NCBI RefSeq assembly: GCF_001651865.1
Contig: NZ_LPUX01000064.1
Location: 124,001 to 188,000, forward strand
Direction: 5' to 3'
DNA from: Sinorhizobium glycinis
Lineage (GTDB): Bacteria > Pseudomonadota > Alphaproteobacteria > Rhizobiales > Rhizobiaceae
DNA length: 64,000 nt
Shown here piece after piece: positions 30,454 through 39,070 of this stretch (position 1 is the stretch's first letter; each line of letters opens with the position of its first letter). The position numbers were made by a program, and so were the translations under genes. A model generated the notes under the pieces. The model did no database searches, was not told the origin of the DNA, and worked only from the letters and a program-made list of their open reading frames with translations.

Positions 30454-30723
30454 CACGGCGCCGGGCAACAATCGTCAAGCCGCGTGGAGAGAGACCTGCG
30501 GGGAGGAAGTGAGATTCTCGCGCGCACACTTCGCCGCTCCGGCGACCTGGCGTCCGAAGATGCAGGATGCCGCAGCGGCGAAGTGCCTCCCCCGCTTCTG
30601 CGTCCTGGCCTCATTGAAGACGTTTGCCGGTCCCAAGTCACCGCGGATGAGCCGCCACAGACCCTTCCGACGACCCGCACCGCGGGTCGCCGCCGGAACA
30701 TGGTCGAGCGAACGTCGCCTGCT

Positions 30724-31161
30724 CTAGCCGAAGAATATCTGGCGCAAGCGGGCAAACAGGCCCGGTTGATTTTCGACAAGCATCGCGCGGATGTGACGTG
30801 CCGCCGTCGACGCACTCACGGTGGCGCCGAAATGGCAATAGCAGATGACCTTGTGCAATTGCTCGTCACTCAGTTCGAAGAACCGCTTTGCCTCGCCGTA
30901 GCTGTCGCTATCCAGGCCAGCCGTCCGCAGGACCGGGTCCTCGAATGCAACGGAGATCGGCGTGCCGTCGCCGCGCATCGTTGCGCGTACATGCGCCGGC
31001 TGATACTCGGTCTCGTGCAAGGTCGAAAGCCGTCTGTGCGGGCTGCGTTCCAGGAGTTCCGCCCAGCGCTCCAGACGCTCGCTGCGCGACAGGGCCCGGC
31101 GCGGAAGGTCCTGTTTGACCTCGGCGACGCTTTGCAGTTCTTCGATTGCATGGTGCTTCAT
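30724..31161 (-). CDS. Conserved hypothetical protein
   Basis: I do not recognise a named family for this 145-residue soluble protein. It is rich in charged residues, has no signal peptide or membrane segment, and has an Arg-rich region (PRRALSRSERLERWAELLE, residues ~20-38) followed by DEQLHKVICYCHFGATVSA with two Cys and a His. The codon use matches its GC-rich neighbours and the frame is uninterrupted, so it is likely genuine. It is transcribed on the same strand as the type I secretion pair but upstream of no obvious partner; a strong terminator lies between it and that pair. Confidence 0.65.
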   Translation of the reverse strand: MKHHAIEELQSVAEVKQDLPRRALSRSERLERWAELLERSPHRRLSTLHETEYQPAHVRATMRGDGTPISVAFEDPVLRTAGLDSDSYGEAKRFFELSDEQLHKVICYCHFGATVSASTAARHIRAMLVENQPGLFARLRQIFFG

Positions 31162-31332
31162 TGTGACCTCCTAATCAGACTTAGTTGGTCCCCCATTCCA
31201 CCTCATACGCCTAATAAACGTGACTCCAACCGGGCGCGAAGTCCAATCACGAAAATGCCCGCGGACATTTAACCTGCGAAAACAGGCAGAATTCGTTCCC
31301 GCCGCACTCCAATGGGTCGCCAGCCTACGCGA

Positions 31333-31376
31333 GAAAGGCCGGCGCTCAGCGCCTGCTCGAGGCGCGCCGGCCTTTC
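31333..31376. terminator. Strong hairpin after secretion operon
   Basis: Perfect 13-bp arms GAAAGGCCGGCGC and GCGCCGGCCTTTC enclose an 18-base loop, 12 bp past the stop of the membrane fusion protein gene. The arms end in TTTC on the minus strand. It should terminate the type I secretion operon. Confidence 0.75.
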
Positions 31377-31388
31377 CCTCGAGACCTC

Positions 31389-32705
31389 TCAGTCCTCGCG
31401 GAATGCGTGTCGCATCTGGTCGGTAAGCGGTTTCGCCAGATAGGAGATGACCGTGCGGTCGGCGATCTTGATGAACACCTCTGCCGGCATGCCGGGATAG
31501 AGAGACAGCCCCTTGAGCTTGGCAAGGCTCTCCGGCTTCGGGCGAATCCGCAGTGGATAGTAGCTGGCGCCGGTCCGCTCGTCGCTGACAAGGTCCGGGG
31601 CGACGGTCACCACCTCCGCCTCGACCTCCGGCGTCGTGCGCTGGTTGAAGGCGCTGAAGCGGATCTCGACCGGCTGGCCGACACGGATCTGGTCGATATC
31701 GTGGGTCGCTACCCGCGCCTCGACGGTCAGGTCGTCGGCCTCCGGTACCACGAGCATCAGTGTCTCGCCAGGGTTGACGACGCCGTTCACGGTATGCACG
31801 GCCAGCTGATAGACACGGCCCGGCAGCGGCGCGGTGATGTCGAGCCGCCGCAACTGGTCGGTCGCGGCCGTGCGCCGCTCCGCATATTCGGCGATCTTCG
31901 CCTCCACATCGGTGAGTTCCTTGGAGATCTCCGTGCGCCGATCCTCGTCCAATTGCAGGATCTGCAGGTCGATCTCGCTCGACTTGCCGCGCGCCTGGGC
32001 ACGCGAGGCAATATGCCGTCCGCGATCGCCCTCGAGTTCCGCCCGCTGGCGCTTGAGAGTCGTCAAGCGCTGCATCGGCACGAGGCCCTGGCCGTAGAGT
32101 GAATCGACGCCGGTCAGTTCCTCGGCAATCAGCGTCAAGGCATCCTCGATCGCCTTCAATTGCACGGTCAGGCCCTCGATCTCATCGGCCAATTGCGTCT
32201 TGCGCGATTGAAGCTGCCCCTTCATGCCGAGCAATGCCGTGCGGCGGCTGGCAAAAAGCTTCTGTTCTCCGTCGACGAGTTTCGTTGCCGCAGCGCCGGA
32301 GATCAGGGTCACGACGTCCTTGTCGATCTCGAACGCCTCAGCGCCGATCCGCTCCGCCTGGAGCCGGGCACGGCGCGCATAAAGCTGCGCCAGCGTGCTT
32401 TCGACAATCGCAAGGTTCGCACGCACCGTAGTCCCGTCGAGCCGGATCAGCACCTGGCCGGCTTCGACGCGGTCGCCTTCCTTGACCTTGAGCTCGCCGA
32501 CGATGCCACCGGTCAGATGCTGGACCTTCTTGACGTTGTCGTCGACGACGACCACCCCGCCGGCGACGATCGCGCTCGACAGTTCCGTCGTCGCCGCCCA
32601 ACCGCCGACGCCGGCGACAAGGGCGAGCGCAAGCACCGAGACCCCCATCATGTGGCGACCAAGCGAGCGGCGCGCGCTCGACATCTGTTGCGTGCTGCCT
32701 CTCAT
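31389..32705 (-). CDS. Type I secretion membrane fusion protein (HlyD/PrtE family)
   Basis: This 438-residue protein has one N-terminal membrane anchor (~residues 20-42), a lipoyl-type half (VVVVDDNVKKVQHLTGGIVGELKVKEG begins it; only the pattern is noted), a long coiled-coil hairpin (~residues 95-270), and a C-terminal beta-barrel ending FIKIADRTVISYLAKPLTDQ. It links the inner-membrane ABC exporter to an outer-membrane TolC-like channel. It follows the ABC gene directly, stop and start overlapping by one base. No outer-membrane channel gene is nearby, so a shared TolC is presumed. Confidence 0.92.
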   Translation of the reverse strand: MRGSTQQMSSARRSLGRHMMGVSVLALALVAGVGGWAATTELSSAIVAGGVVVVDDNVKKVQHLTGGIVGELKVKEGDRVEAGQVLIRLDGTTVRANLAIVESTLAQLYARRARLQAERIGAEAFEIDKDVVTLISGAAATKLVDGEQKLFASRRTALLGMKGQLQSRKTQLADEIEGLTVQLKAIEDALTLIAEELTGVDSLYGQGLVPMQRLTTLKRQRAELEGDRGRHIASRAQARGKSSEIDLQILQLDEDRRTEISKELTDVEAKIAEYAERRTAATDQLRRLDITAPLPGRVYQLAVHTVNGVVNPGETLMLVVPEADDLTVEARVATHDIDQIRVGQPVEIRFSAFNQRTTPEVEAEVVTVAPDLVSDERTGASYYPLRIRPKPESLAKLKGLSLYPGMPAEVFIKIADRTVISYLAKPLTDQMRHAFRED

Positions 32706-34462
32706 TACTTTGCCTCCTGGCCTTCCGTGACGATTTTCAGCGGCGACGGGCGATCTGCCTGTTGCGGCCTCAACACCTTGCCGAGCACCTCCTCCTTCGG
32801 GCCGAAAGCCTGCATGCGCCCCTCGTTCATCATCAGGACGAGATCCGCGCTCGCAAGCGCGCTCGGCCGATGGGCAATGACCACCACGATGCCGCCGCGG
32901 CCACGCACATTCATGATCGCCTCGCCGAGTGCCTGCTCGCCCTCCGCATCGAGGTTCGAGTTCGGCTCGTCGAGGACCACCAGGAAGGGATCGCCATAGA
33001 GCGCCCGGGCGAGCGCGATGCGTTGGCGCTGACCGGCCGAAAGTGCGGTGCCGCCGTCGCCGATCTCGGTATCGAAACCGTTCGGAAGGCGAAGGATCAG
33101 GTCATGAACGCGCGCCGCTTTCGCGGCAGCGACGATGGCCTCGGAACTCGCATCCGCGGCGAAACGGCAGATATTCTGCGCCACGGTTCCGGCGAAGAGT
33201 TCGACGTCCTGCGGCAGGTAGCCGATGTGCCGCCCGAGCGCGTCGCCGTCCCATTGGTCGAGTGCGGCCCCGTCGAGGCGCACCGAGCCGCGATAGGCCG
33301 GCCACACGCCGATGATGGCGCGCGCCAGCGACGACTTGCCCGAACCGCTCGGCCCGATGACGCCGAGAGCGCTGCCGGCGCGGACGGTGAAATTGACATC
33401 CGTGAAGATCAGCCGTTGCGCCGCCGGAGGACCGCTCGCCAGTGCCTCGACGCTTAACCGCTCGTGCGGGTTCGGCAACGCGAGCGGCGTCTCAGTCTCC
33501 GGCAACGCCTTCAACAGCTCCTTCAGTCGCTGCCAGCTCTGCCGCGCCTGGACGAGCCCGCGCCAGTTGCCGATGGCGAGCTCGACCGGAGCGAGCGCCC
33601 GCGCGGTGAGGATCGAGCCGGCGATGATGATGCCGGGCGACGCCTGGCCCTCGATGACTAGGACCGCACCCGCGGCCAAGACGCCCGACTGCAGCGCCAT
33701 GCGGAAAACCTTGGAAAGCGCCCCGTAGCCATTGCCGATGTCGGATGTGCGCCTGTTCTCTTCCCGGAACTCCGCATTACGGCGCTCCCAGAGCTCGCCA
33801 AGCCGCCCCGTCATGCCCATGGCCTGGACCACCTCGGCATTGCGCTGCGAGGCCTGGGCGAAGGCGTTCCGGAGGCTGCCCGCCTCGGATGCCTTCCTGG
33901 CCGGCGCCTGGGTGCCGCGATTGGTGAGGTAGGTGAGCAGCGTCAGGACCAGGCCGCCGCTGATCGCCACGAAGCCGATGACGGGATGGAACAGGAAGCA
34001 GATGGCAACGTAGAAGGGAAGCCAAGGGAGGTCGAACAGCGCCGCCGGACCGGCACTCGAAAGGAACGAGCGAACCTGATCGAAGTCGCGCAGTGCCTGA
34101 AGCCCATCGCCCTGCATCCTGAGCTTCAAGGGCGCCTTCACCACCGCCCGGTAGATGCGGCCGCTCAAGCTCTCGTCGAGCGCCCCGGCGATGCGCACCA
34201 GCATGCGCCCGCGGATCAGCTCGAAAGCCCCCTGGAAGGCGTAGAGCAGCAGGGCCAGCAGGCAGAGCGCAATCAGGGAGGGAATGCTGCGACTGGGCAG
34301 AACCCTGTCATAGACCTCGAGCATGAAGAAAGAGCCGGTGAGATAGAGGATATTGACGAGCGCACTGGCGATGCCGACACCGACGAAGGCGGTTCGGCAG
34401 CTGCGCAGGGCGGAGGCGGGATCGACGTTCCTGCCGTTCGGTACTGCTAAGGGTTCAGGCAC
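32705..34462 (-). CDS. Type I secretion ABC exporter (PrtD/PrsD family)
   Basis: The 585-residue half-transporter has about six membrane helices in residues 30-310, then a nucleotide-binding domain with Walker A GPSGSGKSS, signature LSAGQRQR and Walker B LVVLDEPNSNLD. It lacks the N-terminal C39-like domain of HlyB, matching the PrtD/RsaD group that exports RTX proteases and S-layer-type proteins with C-terminal signals. Likely cargo in the window is the RTX protein at 39071 and possibly the one at 56514. It is divergent from the capsule operon. Confidence 0.93.
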   Translation of the reverse strand: MPEPLAVPNGRNVDPASALRSCRTAFVGVGIASALVNILYLTGSFFMLEVYDRVLPSRSIPSLIALCLLALLLYAFQGAFELIRGRMLVRIAGALDESLSGRIYRAVVKAPLKLRMQGDGLQALRDFDQVRSFLSSAGPAALFDLPWLPFYVAICFLFHPVIGFVAISGGLVLTLLTYLTNRGTQAPARKASEAGSLRNAFAQASQRNAEVVQAMGMTGRLGELWERRNAEFREENRRTSDIGNGYGALSKVFRMALQSGVLAAGAVLVIEGQASPGIIIAGSILTARALAPVELAIGNWRGLVQARQSWQRLKELLKALPETETPLALPNPHERLSVEALASGPPAAQRLIFTDVNFTVRAGSALGVIGPSGSGKSSLARAIIGVWPAYRGSVRLDGAALDQWDGDALGRHIGYLPQDVELFAGTVAQNICRFAADASSEAIVAAAKAARVHDLILRLPNGFDTEIGDGGTALSAGQRQRIALARALYGDPFLVVLDEPNSNLDAEGEQALGEAIMNVRGRGGIVVVIAHRPSALASADLVLMMNEGRMQAFGPKEEVLGKVLRPQQADRPSPLKIVTEGQEAK

Positions 34463-34889
34463 TGGCTAGATTCTCCAGGTCAGCATTTCCGACCGCCTTG
34501 GCGGCCTTCTTGATGGTATTCCGGAGCGGGCGCGCCGGAGAATGAGGATGCGCGGTCATGTTTCCCTGTAGCTTAAATCATGCCTGCCTAATTTTTCAAA
34601 GTGCGCACGGAAGAGTTGTTCCCGGGGAAACAGGAGTTTATTCCAAAGGTTGCCGGTTGACCATCGAGGATGGACCCGGGTCGCTGCCGAGACGCTGCGG
34701 AAGATAAACGTGTCCCGGCGCTTCTGAGGCGCAGTTGTTTGTTTTTTGACTTCCTCGCAAAGCAGCACTTGCCCACTTTCAGATTCTTGCGCTCGCTCGA
34801 CGGGACCTTTATGTGCAGGGCGAAGCGAACTTGATGTCGGTGATATTGGTGAGCAGGCAGTTGCCCCACGAGTTGACGGTGACGCTTCC
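34463..34889. promoter_or_regulatory. 427-bp divergent region, secretion and capsule operons
   Basis: No coding region is supported here. The stretch is poorer in GC than its flanks, especially 34560-34760, and must contain promoters for both directions. It includes the terminator-like hairpin listed separately. I could not assign a confident promoter pair. Confidence 0.45.
34718..34747 (+). terminator. Terminator-like hairpin with T-rich tail upstream of kpsC-like gene
   Basis: GCGCTT and GAGGCGC-side bases pair over six positions around a CTG loop (34718-34732) and are followed by AGTTGTTTGTTTTTTG. This is the shape of a rho-independent terminator on the plus strand, about 140 bp before the capsule gene start. 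It could end a small RNA or act as a leader attenuator. Confidence 0.45.
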
Positions 34890-36131
34890 ATGAAGCGGCT
34901 GGCGACATTTGCCGTCCACGTGACCGAGTGGAAGAGGGCTTTCCTGGAGCGCTCGTTTCCCGAGCGACGCTTTCATTTTCTGCCGAAGAACCTGAGCAGG
35001 CCGGATTTGGAGAGGACCTGGAAGCCGCGCATTATCGCCGAGCGGCAATGCGAACTCTTCGTGTGGGGTACCGCCTTGCCGCCGGCGCTTGCGGAAATTG
35101 CGACGGCGCGAAACATTCCCGTCTGGTTCGTCGAGGACGGCTTCCTTCGATCTGTACGCCCGAGCGCCAGCCGCACGCCGCCGCTTTCGCTTACGCTCGA
35201 CAGCAGGACGCCCTATTTCGATTGCCGCCGGCCATCCGATCTCGAAGTGCTGCTTTCGACCTATGACTTCGAGGCGGATGCGGCGCTCATGGAGCGGGCT
35301 CGCGCCGGAATAGCGCTTCTCTCGGAAAGCGGCATCAGCAAATATAATGGCGGGCTTCAGCGGACGGCGGAGGAGCTCTATGGGCCAAAGACACGCAAGC
35401 GCGTCCTGGTCGTCGGCCAGGTCGAGGACGATGCCTCGATCCGTTACGGCTGCCCAAGCCCGATGACCAACAACGACCTCGTGCGGCTTGCCGCCGCGGA
35501 CCAGCCGGAGGCCCAGCTTCTTTACAAACCGCACCCGGATGTCCTGAGCCGTGTTCGCCCGGCACGGTCCGACCCGGCCGAGGTCGCGCATCTCTGCGAG
35601 GTAGTTACCGAAAGCTTGCCGCTCGCCCAATCGCTGCTCACGATCGATCATGTCTATACGATCACCTCGCTGGCCGGCTTCGAGGCGCTGATGCGCGGCA
35701 TCAAGGTGACGACGGCAGGGTCGCCCTTCTATGCCGGCTGGGGGCTGACCGATGACAGGCAGACGATCCCTCGCCGCGGCAGGAAGCTTTCGCTGGAGGC
35801 GCTTTTCGCCGGCGCCTATCTCCTCTATCCTCGCTACTTCGACCCCGAAACCGGAGAGCAAACGTCATTCGAAGCGACCGTCGCCGCGATCAAGCGGCAA
35901 CTCCAGGAGCCGGGCACCCAACGCCCTTCCCACCCGTCCTGGCGTCCGTGGGGGCCCTACGGCGTTCTCGGCTGGCGACATCTGCTGACCGCGGTCGTGG
36001 CGCCGGCGATCCGCCGTGCCGGCAACGACCGCGACGCCGAAGATTTCCGGGCCGATCCCATCGGCTTCTTCCGCGGCCTCTCCGACCCGCGGCTGAGATT
36101 GATCGGACGCATTCTCTATCCGTTCGGGTGA
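34890..36131 (+). CDS. KpsC-like capsule Kdo-transferase/export protein (single module)
   Basis: The 413-residue protein has the KpsC hallmark blocks VEDGFLRSV (residues ~87-95), PPLSLTLDSRTPYFD, PSDLEVLLSTYDF, LVVGQVEDDASI, YKPHPD and HVYTITSLAGFEALMRG followed by GWGLTDDR. KpsC/KpsS proteins build the beta-Kdo linker on the lipid anchor of group 2 capsules; rhizobial RkpZ belongs here. Enterobacterial KpsC is a two-module enzyme; this is one module. The ATG at 34890 has only a weak ribosome site. The reading frame is open upstream, but homology starts near here. kpsM follows after 4 bp. Confidence 0.87.
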   Translation: MKRLATFAVHVTEWKRAFLERSFPERRFHFLPKNLSRPDLERTWKPRIIAERQCELFVWGTALPPALAEIATARNIPVWFVEDGFLRSVRPSASRTPPLSLTLDSRTPYFDCRRPSDLEVLLSTYDFEADAALMERARAGIALLSESGISKYNGGLQRTAEELYGPKTRKRVLVVGQVEDDASIRYGCPSPMTNNDLVRLAAADQPEAQLLYKPHPDVLSRVRPARSDPAEVAHLCEVVTESLPLAQSLLTIDHVYTITSLAGFEALMRGIKVTTAGSPFYAGWGLTDDRQTIPRRGRKLSLEALFAGAYLLYPRYFDPETGEQTSFEATVAAIKRQLQEPGTQRPSHPSWRPWGPYGVLGWRHLLTAVVAPAIRRAGNDRDAEDFRADPIGFFRGLSDPRLRLIGRILYPFG

Positions 36132-36135
36132 CCGT

Positions 36136-36906
36136 GTGAGCAACCTTTCCACCCATATCCGCGTCGTCGGCGCCCTTCTCGTCCGGGAAATGGCGACGCG
36201 CTTCGGCTCGAAGCCCGGCGGCTATGTCTGGGCGCTGCTCGACCCGGCCGCGCATATCCTGATGATGACGGTGATCTTCCAGGCGATCGCCCGCGCCCCG
36301 GCGCTCGGCACCAGTTTTGCGCTGTTCTTCGCCACCGGCTACATCGCGTTCCAGTTCTACCAGGCGATGTCGAGTTATCTGAACAGCGCGGTGCGCGCCA
36401 ACAAGGCGCTGCTCAGCTACCCCAATGTCGCGCCGATCGACACGGTCGTCGCCCGTTTCGTGCTGCAGGTCGGCACCACGTCGCTCGTCGCTTTCATCGT
36501 GCTCGGCACGATCGTCGCCACCATGCGGGTCGAGACCAGCCTCCACTGGCCGGCAATCCTCGAGGCCGTGGCGATGGCCTGTGTCTTCGGGCTGGGCGTC
36601 GCGATGGTCAATTGCGTGCTCTTCCTCAAATATCCGCTCTACGAGCAGGTCTTCAACATCGTCAACCGGCCGCTTTTCCTGATCTCCGGCGTCTTCTTCC
36701 TGCCCGATTCGATCCCCGCGCCCTACCGCGATCTCGTGCTCATCAATCCGCTCGTCCACGTCATCATGGGCTTCCGCAAGGGCTTCTATCCGGAATACCG
36801 CGCCATCGGCCTCGACATGACCTACCTTTACGGAATCGCATTTCTGACATTGTTTGCCGGAATGCTGGTCTTCACCCTTTCCCGAAAGACGCTGAGAAAC
36901 GAATGA
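36136..36906 (+). CDS. kpsM: Capsule ABC transporter permease KpsM (RkpT-like)
   Basis: The 256-residue ABC-2 type permease starts with GTG. The N-terminal LLVREMATRFGSKPGGYVWA is typical of KpsM, then about six membrane helices and a VFFLPDSIPAPYRDL loop. It forms the channel for lipid-linked polysaccharide with KpsT, whose start codon overlaps its stop (ATGA). A second KpsM-like gene lies at 49353. Confidence 0.92.
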   Translation: MSNLSTHIRVVGALLVREMATRFGSKPGGYVWALLDPAAHILMMTVIFQAIARAPALGTSFALFFATGYIAFQFYQAMSSYLNSAVRANKALLSYPNVAPIDTVVARFVLQVGTTSLVAFIVLGTIVATMRVETSLHWPAILEAVAMACVFGLGVAMVNCVLFLKYPLYEQVFNIVNRPLFLISGVFFLPDSIPAPYRDLVLINPLVHVIMGFRKGFYPEYRAIGLDMTYLYGIAFLTLFAGMLVFTLSRKTLRNE

Positions 36907-37562
36907 TCCGGTTCGAGCAGGCGACGAAATATGCCCGCACCAAGGGCATCAAGAAGCCGATCATCGAGGATGCCTCGCTCACCCTCAACCGGGGCAAGAG
37001 CGTCGGCCTGCTCGGCCGCAACGGCGCCGGCAAGTCGACGCTGCTCAGATTGATCGCCGGCGCGATCAAGCTCGACAGCGGCCGAATCATCCGCCGCGGC
37101 AAGATCTCCTGGCCGCTCGGCTTTGCCGGCAGCTTCCAGTCCTCGATGACCGGCGAGCAGAACGTGCGCTTCGTCGCCCGCATCTATGGCGTCGATACGG
37201 AAGAACTGATCGCCTACGTCGAGGATTTCGCCGAGCTCGGCCCCTTCTACAAGGCACCGGTCGGCACCTATTCCTCCGGCATGAAGGCGCGGCTTGCCTT
37301 CGGCTTGAGCATGGGCGTCAACTTCGACTATTATCTCGTCGACGAAATCACTGCGGTTGGTGACTCAAATTTTAAGAAAAAATGTCAAGCTGTCTTCGAG
37401 ACCAAGCTCCAGGATTCGGATGTGGTCATGGTCTCGCACAGCACGGGGACGATCCGCGACTATTGCGATTGCGGCGTGGTGCTGGAAAAAGGCAAGCTGA
37501 CTTATTATGAAGATGTCGAGGACGCGATCCGCGCACACGACAAGAACATGAAGGAAAACTAA
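36903..37562 (+). CDS. kpsT: Capsule ABC transporter ATPase KpsT (RkpS-like)
   Basis: The 219-residue ATPase has Walker A GRNGAGKST (residues ~39-47), a YSSGMKARLAFG signature and Walker B YYLVDEITAVGD. The Q-loop region lies in the GFAGSFQSSMTGEQN block typical of polysaccharide exporters. The protein lacks the C-terminal carbohydrate-binding domain of O-antigen Wzt, so it is a group 2-type exporter. It is the only KpsT in the window although there are two KpsM proteins. Confidence 0.93.
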   Translation: MIRFEQATKYARTKGIKKPIIEDASLTLNRGKSVGLLGRNGAGKSTLLRLIAGAIKLDSGRIIRRGKISWPLGFAGSFQSSMTGEQNVRFVARIYGVDTEELIAYVEDFAELGPFYKAPVGTYSSGMKARLAFGLSMGVNFDYYLVDEITAVGDSNFKKKCQAVFETKLQDSDVVMVSHSTGTIRDYCDCGVVLEKGKLTYYEDVEDAIRAHDKNMKEN

Positions 37563-38900
37563 ATGGCGGCAAGCAAAGACGCGGCAGCGAACAAGCCTGG
37601 GCCCGCGCAGGCCGCCGACAAGCCAGCCACCACCTCCCCAGCCGGCAAGGGTGATGCCAAGAGCAAGGGCATCGCCGTGCTCGAAGGTCTGCTCGGCAAG
37701 GAAAGCGCCCCCGTCATTCCGCTTCCGGGGCGCAACAAGATCGAGCCCGCCAAGAAGGCCGGCAAGAAATCGTGGCTCAAGGGGCTGCGCTGGCGTCACG
37801 CCATCATCGGCGCTTCCTTCCTGGGGCTTGTTGCCGTGCCGGCAACGCTTGCTTCGCTCTACATGGCATTCATCGCAGCCGACCAGTATCACAGCACGAC
37901 CTCCTTCGCAGTGCGCAGCATCGAAGGCGGCGTATCGACCGATATCCTCGGCATGTTCACCCAGGCCTCCGGCGGCAGCACGGTTTCGGACAGCTACATC
38001 CTCATGGACTATATCCTGAGCGAACGGATGGCCGCGGCGGCGGACCGCAAGTTCAAGCTGGAAGATGTCTACGCCACGCGCGGGCTCGACTATTTCTACG
38101 GCATCGGCTCGGGGCTGCCGATCGAGGACAAGCTCGCTTATTGGCGAGACATGGTGAGCGTCAATTTCGACCACGCCTCAGGCATCATGCAGGTGAACGT
38201 CAAGGCTTTCGACCCGAGGCAGGCGCGGGAGATCGCCCAGTTCATCGTCGACCAGAGCGACAACCTCGTGAACAGCCTGTCGCTTTCGGCGCGCAACGAC
38301 GTGCTGAGGGCCGCGCAGGACGAGGTGCTGGCGGGCGAGGCGCGACTCTCCAAGGCACGCGCGGGGCTGCGCGACTATCGTGACAAGTCCCAGGAAATCA
38401 GCCCCGAGGAAGGCGCCAAGCTTGCCGTGCAACTGATCGGCGGGCTGGAGGCCGAGCTGACGAAGCTCAACGCCGATCTCGCCGCGGCCAAGAGCCAGAT
38501 GAGCGAAGACACGCCGCGCATCCGCGTGCTCAAGACCCGCATCGAAAGCCTGGAACAGCAGCTCGCCGTGGAACGCCAGCGGTTGGGCACGGGCGAGAAA
38601 GCGGCCACGGACGACCCCAACGCCCCGGACGTCGCCGGCCGCATCGCTGAGTTCGAGGAACTGGAGACCGAACGCGAATTCGCCGAGCGCGCCTATACGG
38701 CGGCGCTGAGCTCGCTGGAAAAGGCCCGCATCGAAGCGAACAACCGGCAGCGCTATCTGGCGCTGTTCATCGAGCCGACACTTTCGGAAATGGCGCAATA
38801 TCCGAGCCGGCTGCTCAACGCCCTGCTTGTTACCCTCGGCCTCCTGTTTGCCTGGGGGATCGGCGTGATGAGCTATTACAATATTCGGGATCGAGCCTGA
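37563..38900 (+). CDS. kpsE: Capsule export inner-membrane protein KpsE (RkpR-like)
   Basis: The 445-residue polysaccharide co-polymerase-type export protein has a Lys/Ala/Pro-rich cytosolic N-terminus (~75 residues), a membrane helix at ~80-105, a long periplasmic coiled-coil region (~240-390) and a C-terminal helix (LLVTLGLLFAWGIGVMSYY). KpsE bridges KpsMT to an outer-membrane KpsD-like channel. It begins directly after the kpsT stop. No KpsD/OPX gene is present in the window. Confidence 0.9.
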   Translation: MAASKDAAANKPGPAQAADKPATTSPAGKGDAKSKGIAVLEGLLGKESAPVIPLPGRNKIEPAKKAGKKSWLKGLRWRHAIIGASFLGLVAVPATLASLYMAFIAADQYHSTTSFAVRSIEGGVSTDILGMFTQASGGSTVSDSYILMDYILSERMAAAADRKFKLEDVYATRGLDYFYGIGSGLPIEDKLAYWRDMVSVNFDHASGIMQVNVKAFDPRQAREIAQFIVDQSDNLVNSLSLSARNDVLRAAQDEVLAGEARLSKARAGLRDYRDKSQEISPEEGAKLAVQLIGGLEAELTKLNADLAAAKSQMSEDTPRIRVLKTRIESLEQQLAVERQRLGTGEKAATDDPNAPDVAGRIAEFEELETEREFAERAYTAALSSLEKARIEANNRQRYLALFIEPTLSEMAQYPSRLLNALLVTLGLLFAWGIGVMSYYNIRDRA

Positions 38901-39070
38901 CCGCTGCAGAGCCCGCCGGGATTCGGGCTGCCTTCGAACCGCACGGCCGGTGCGGTGAAGGCGGCCCGTCGCTTTTCAGGTAGAATTGCTGTCGGCTTTC
39001 TAAATTCACGGTTGATTTGCCGGCCGAAAAAACCTAATCCTGCAATATTTTCAAGCAATTTCAGGGGGCT

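Noticed and set aside
34746..34889. 48-residue N-terminal extension of the first KpsC-like protein
   Set aside because: No ribosome site, Cys/Ser-rich translation unlike the family, and it would begin within the T-rich tail of the terminator-like hairpin.
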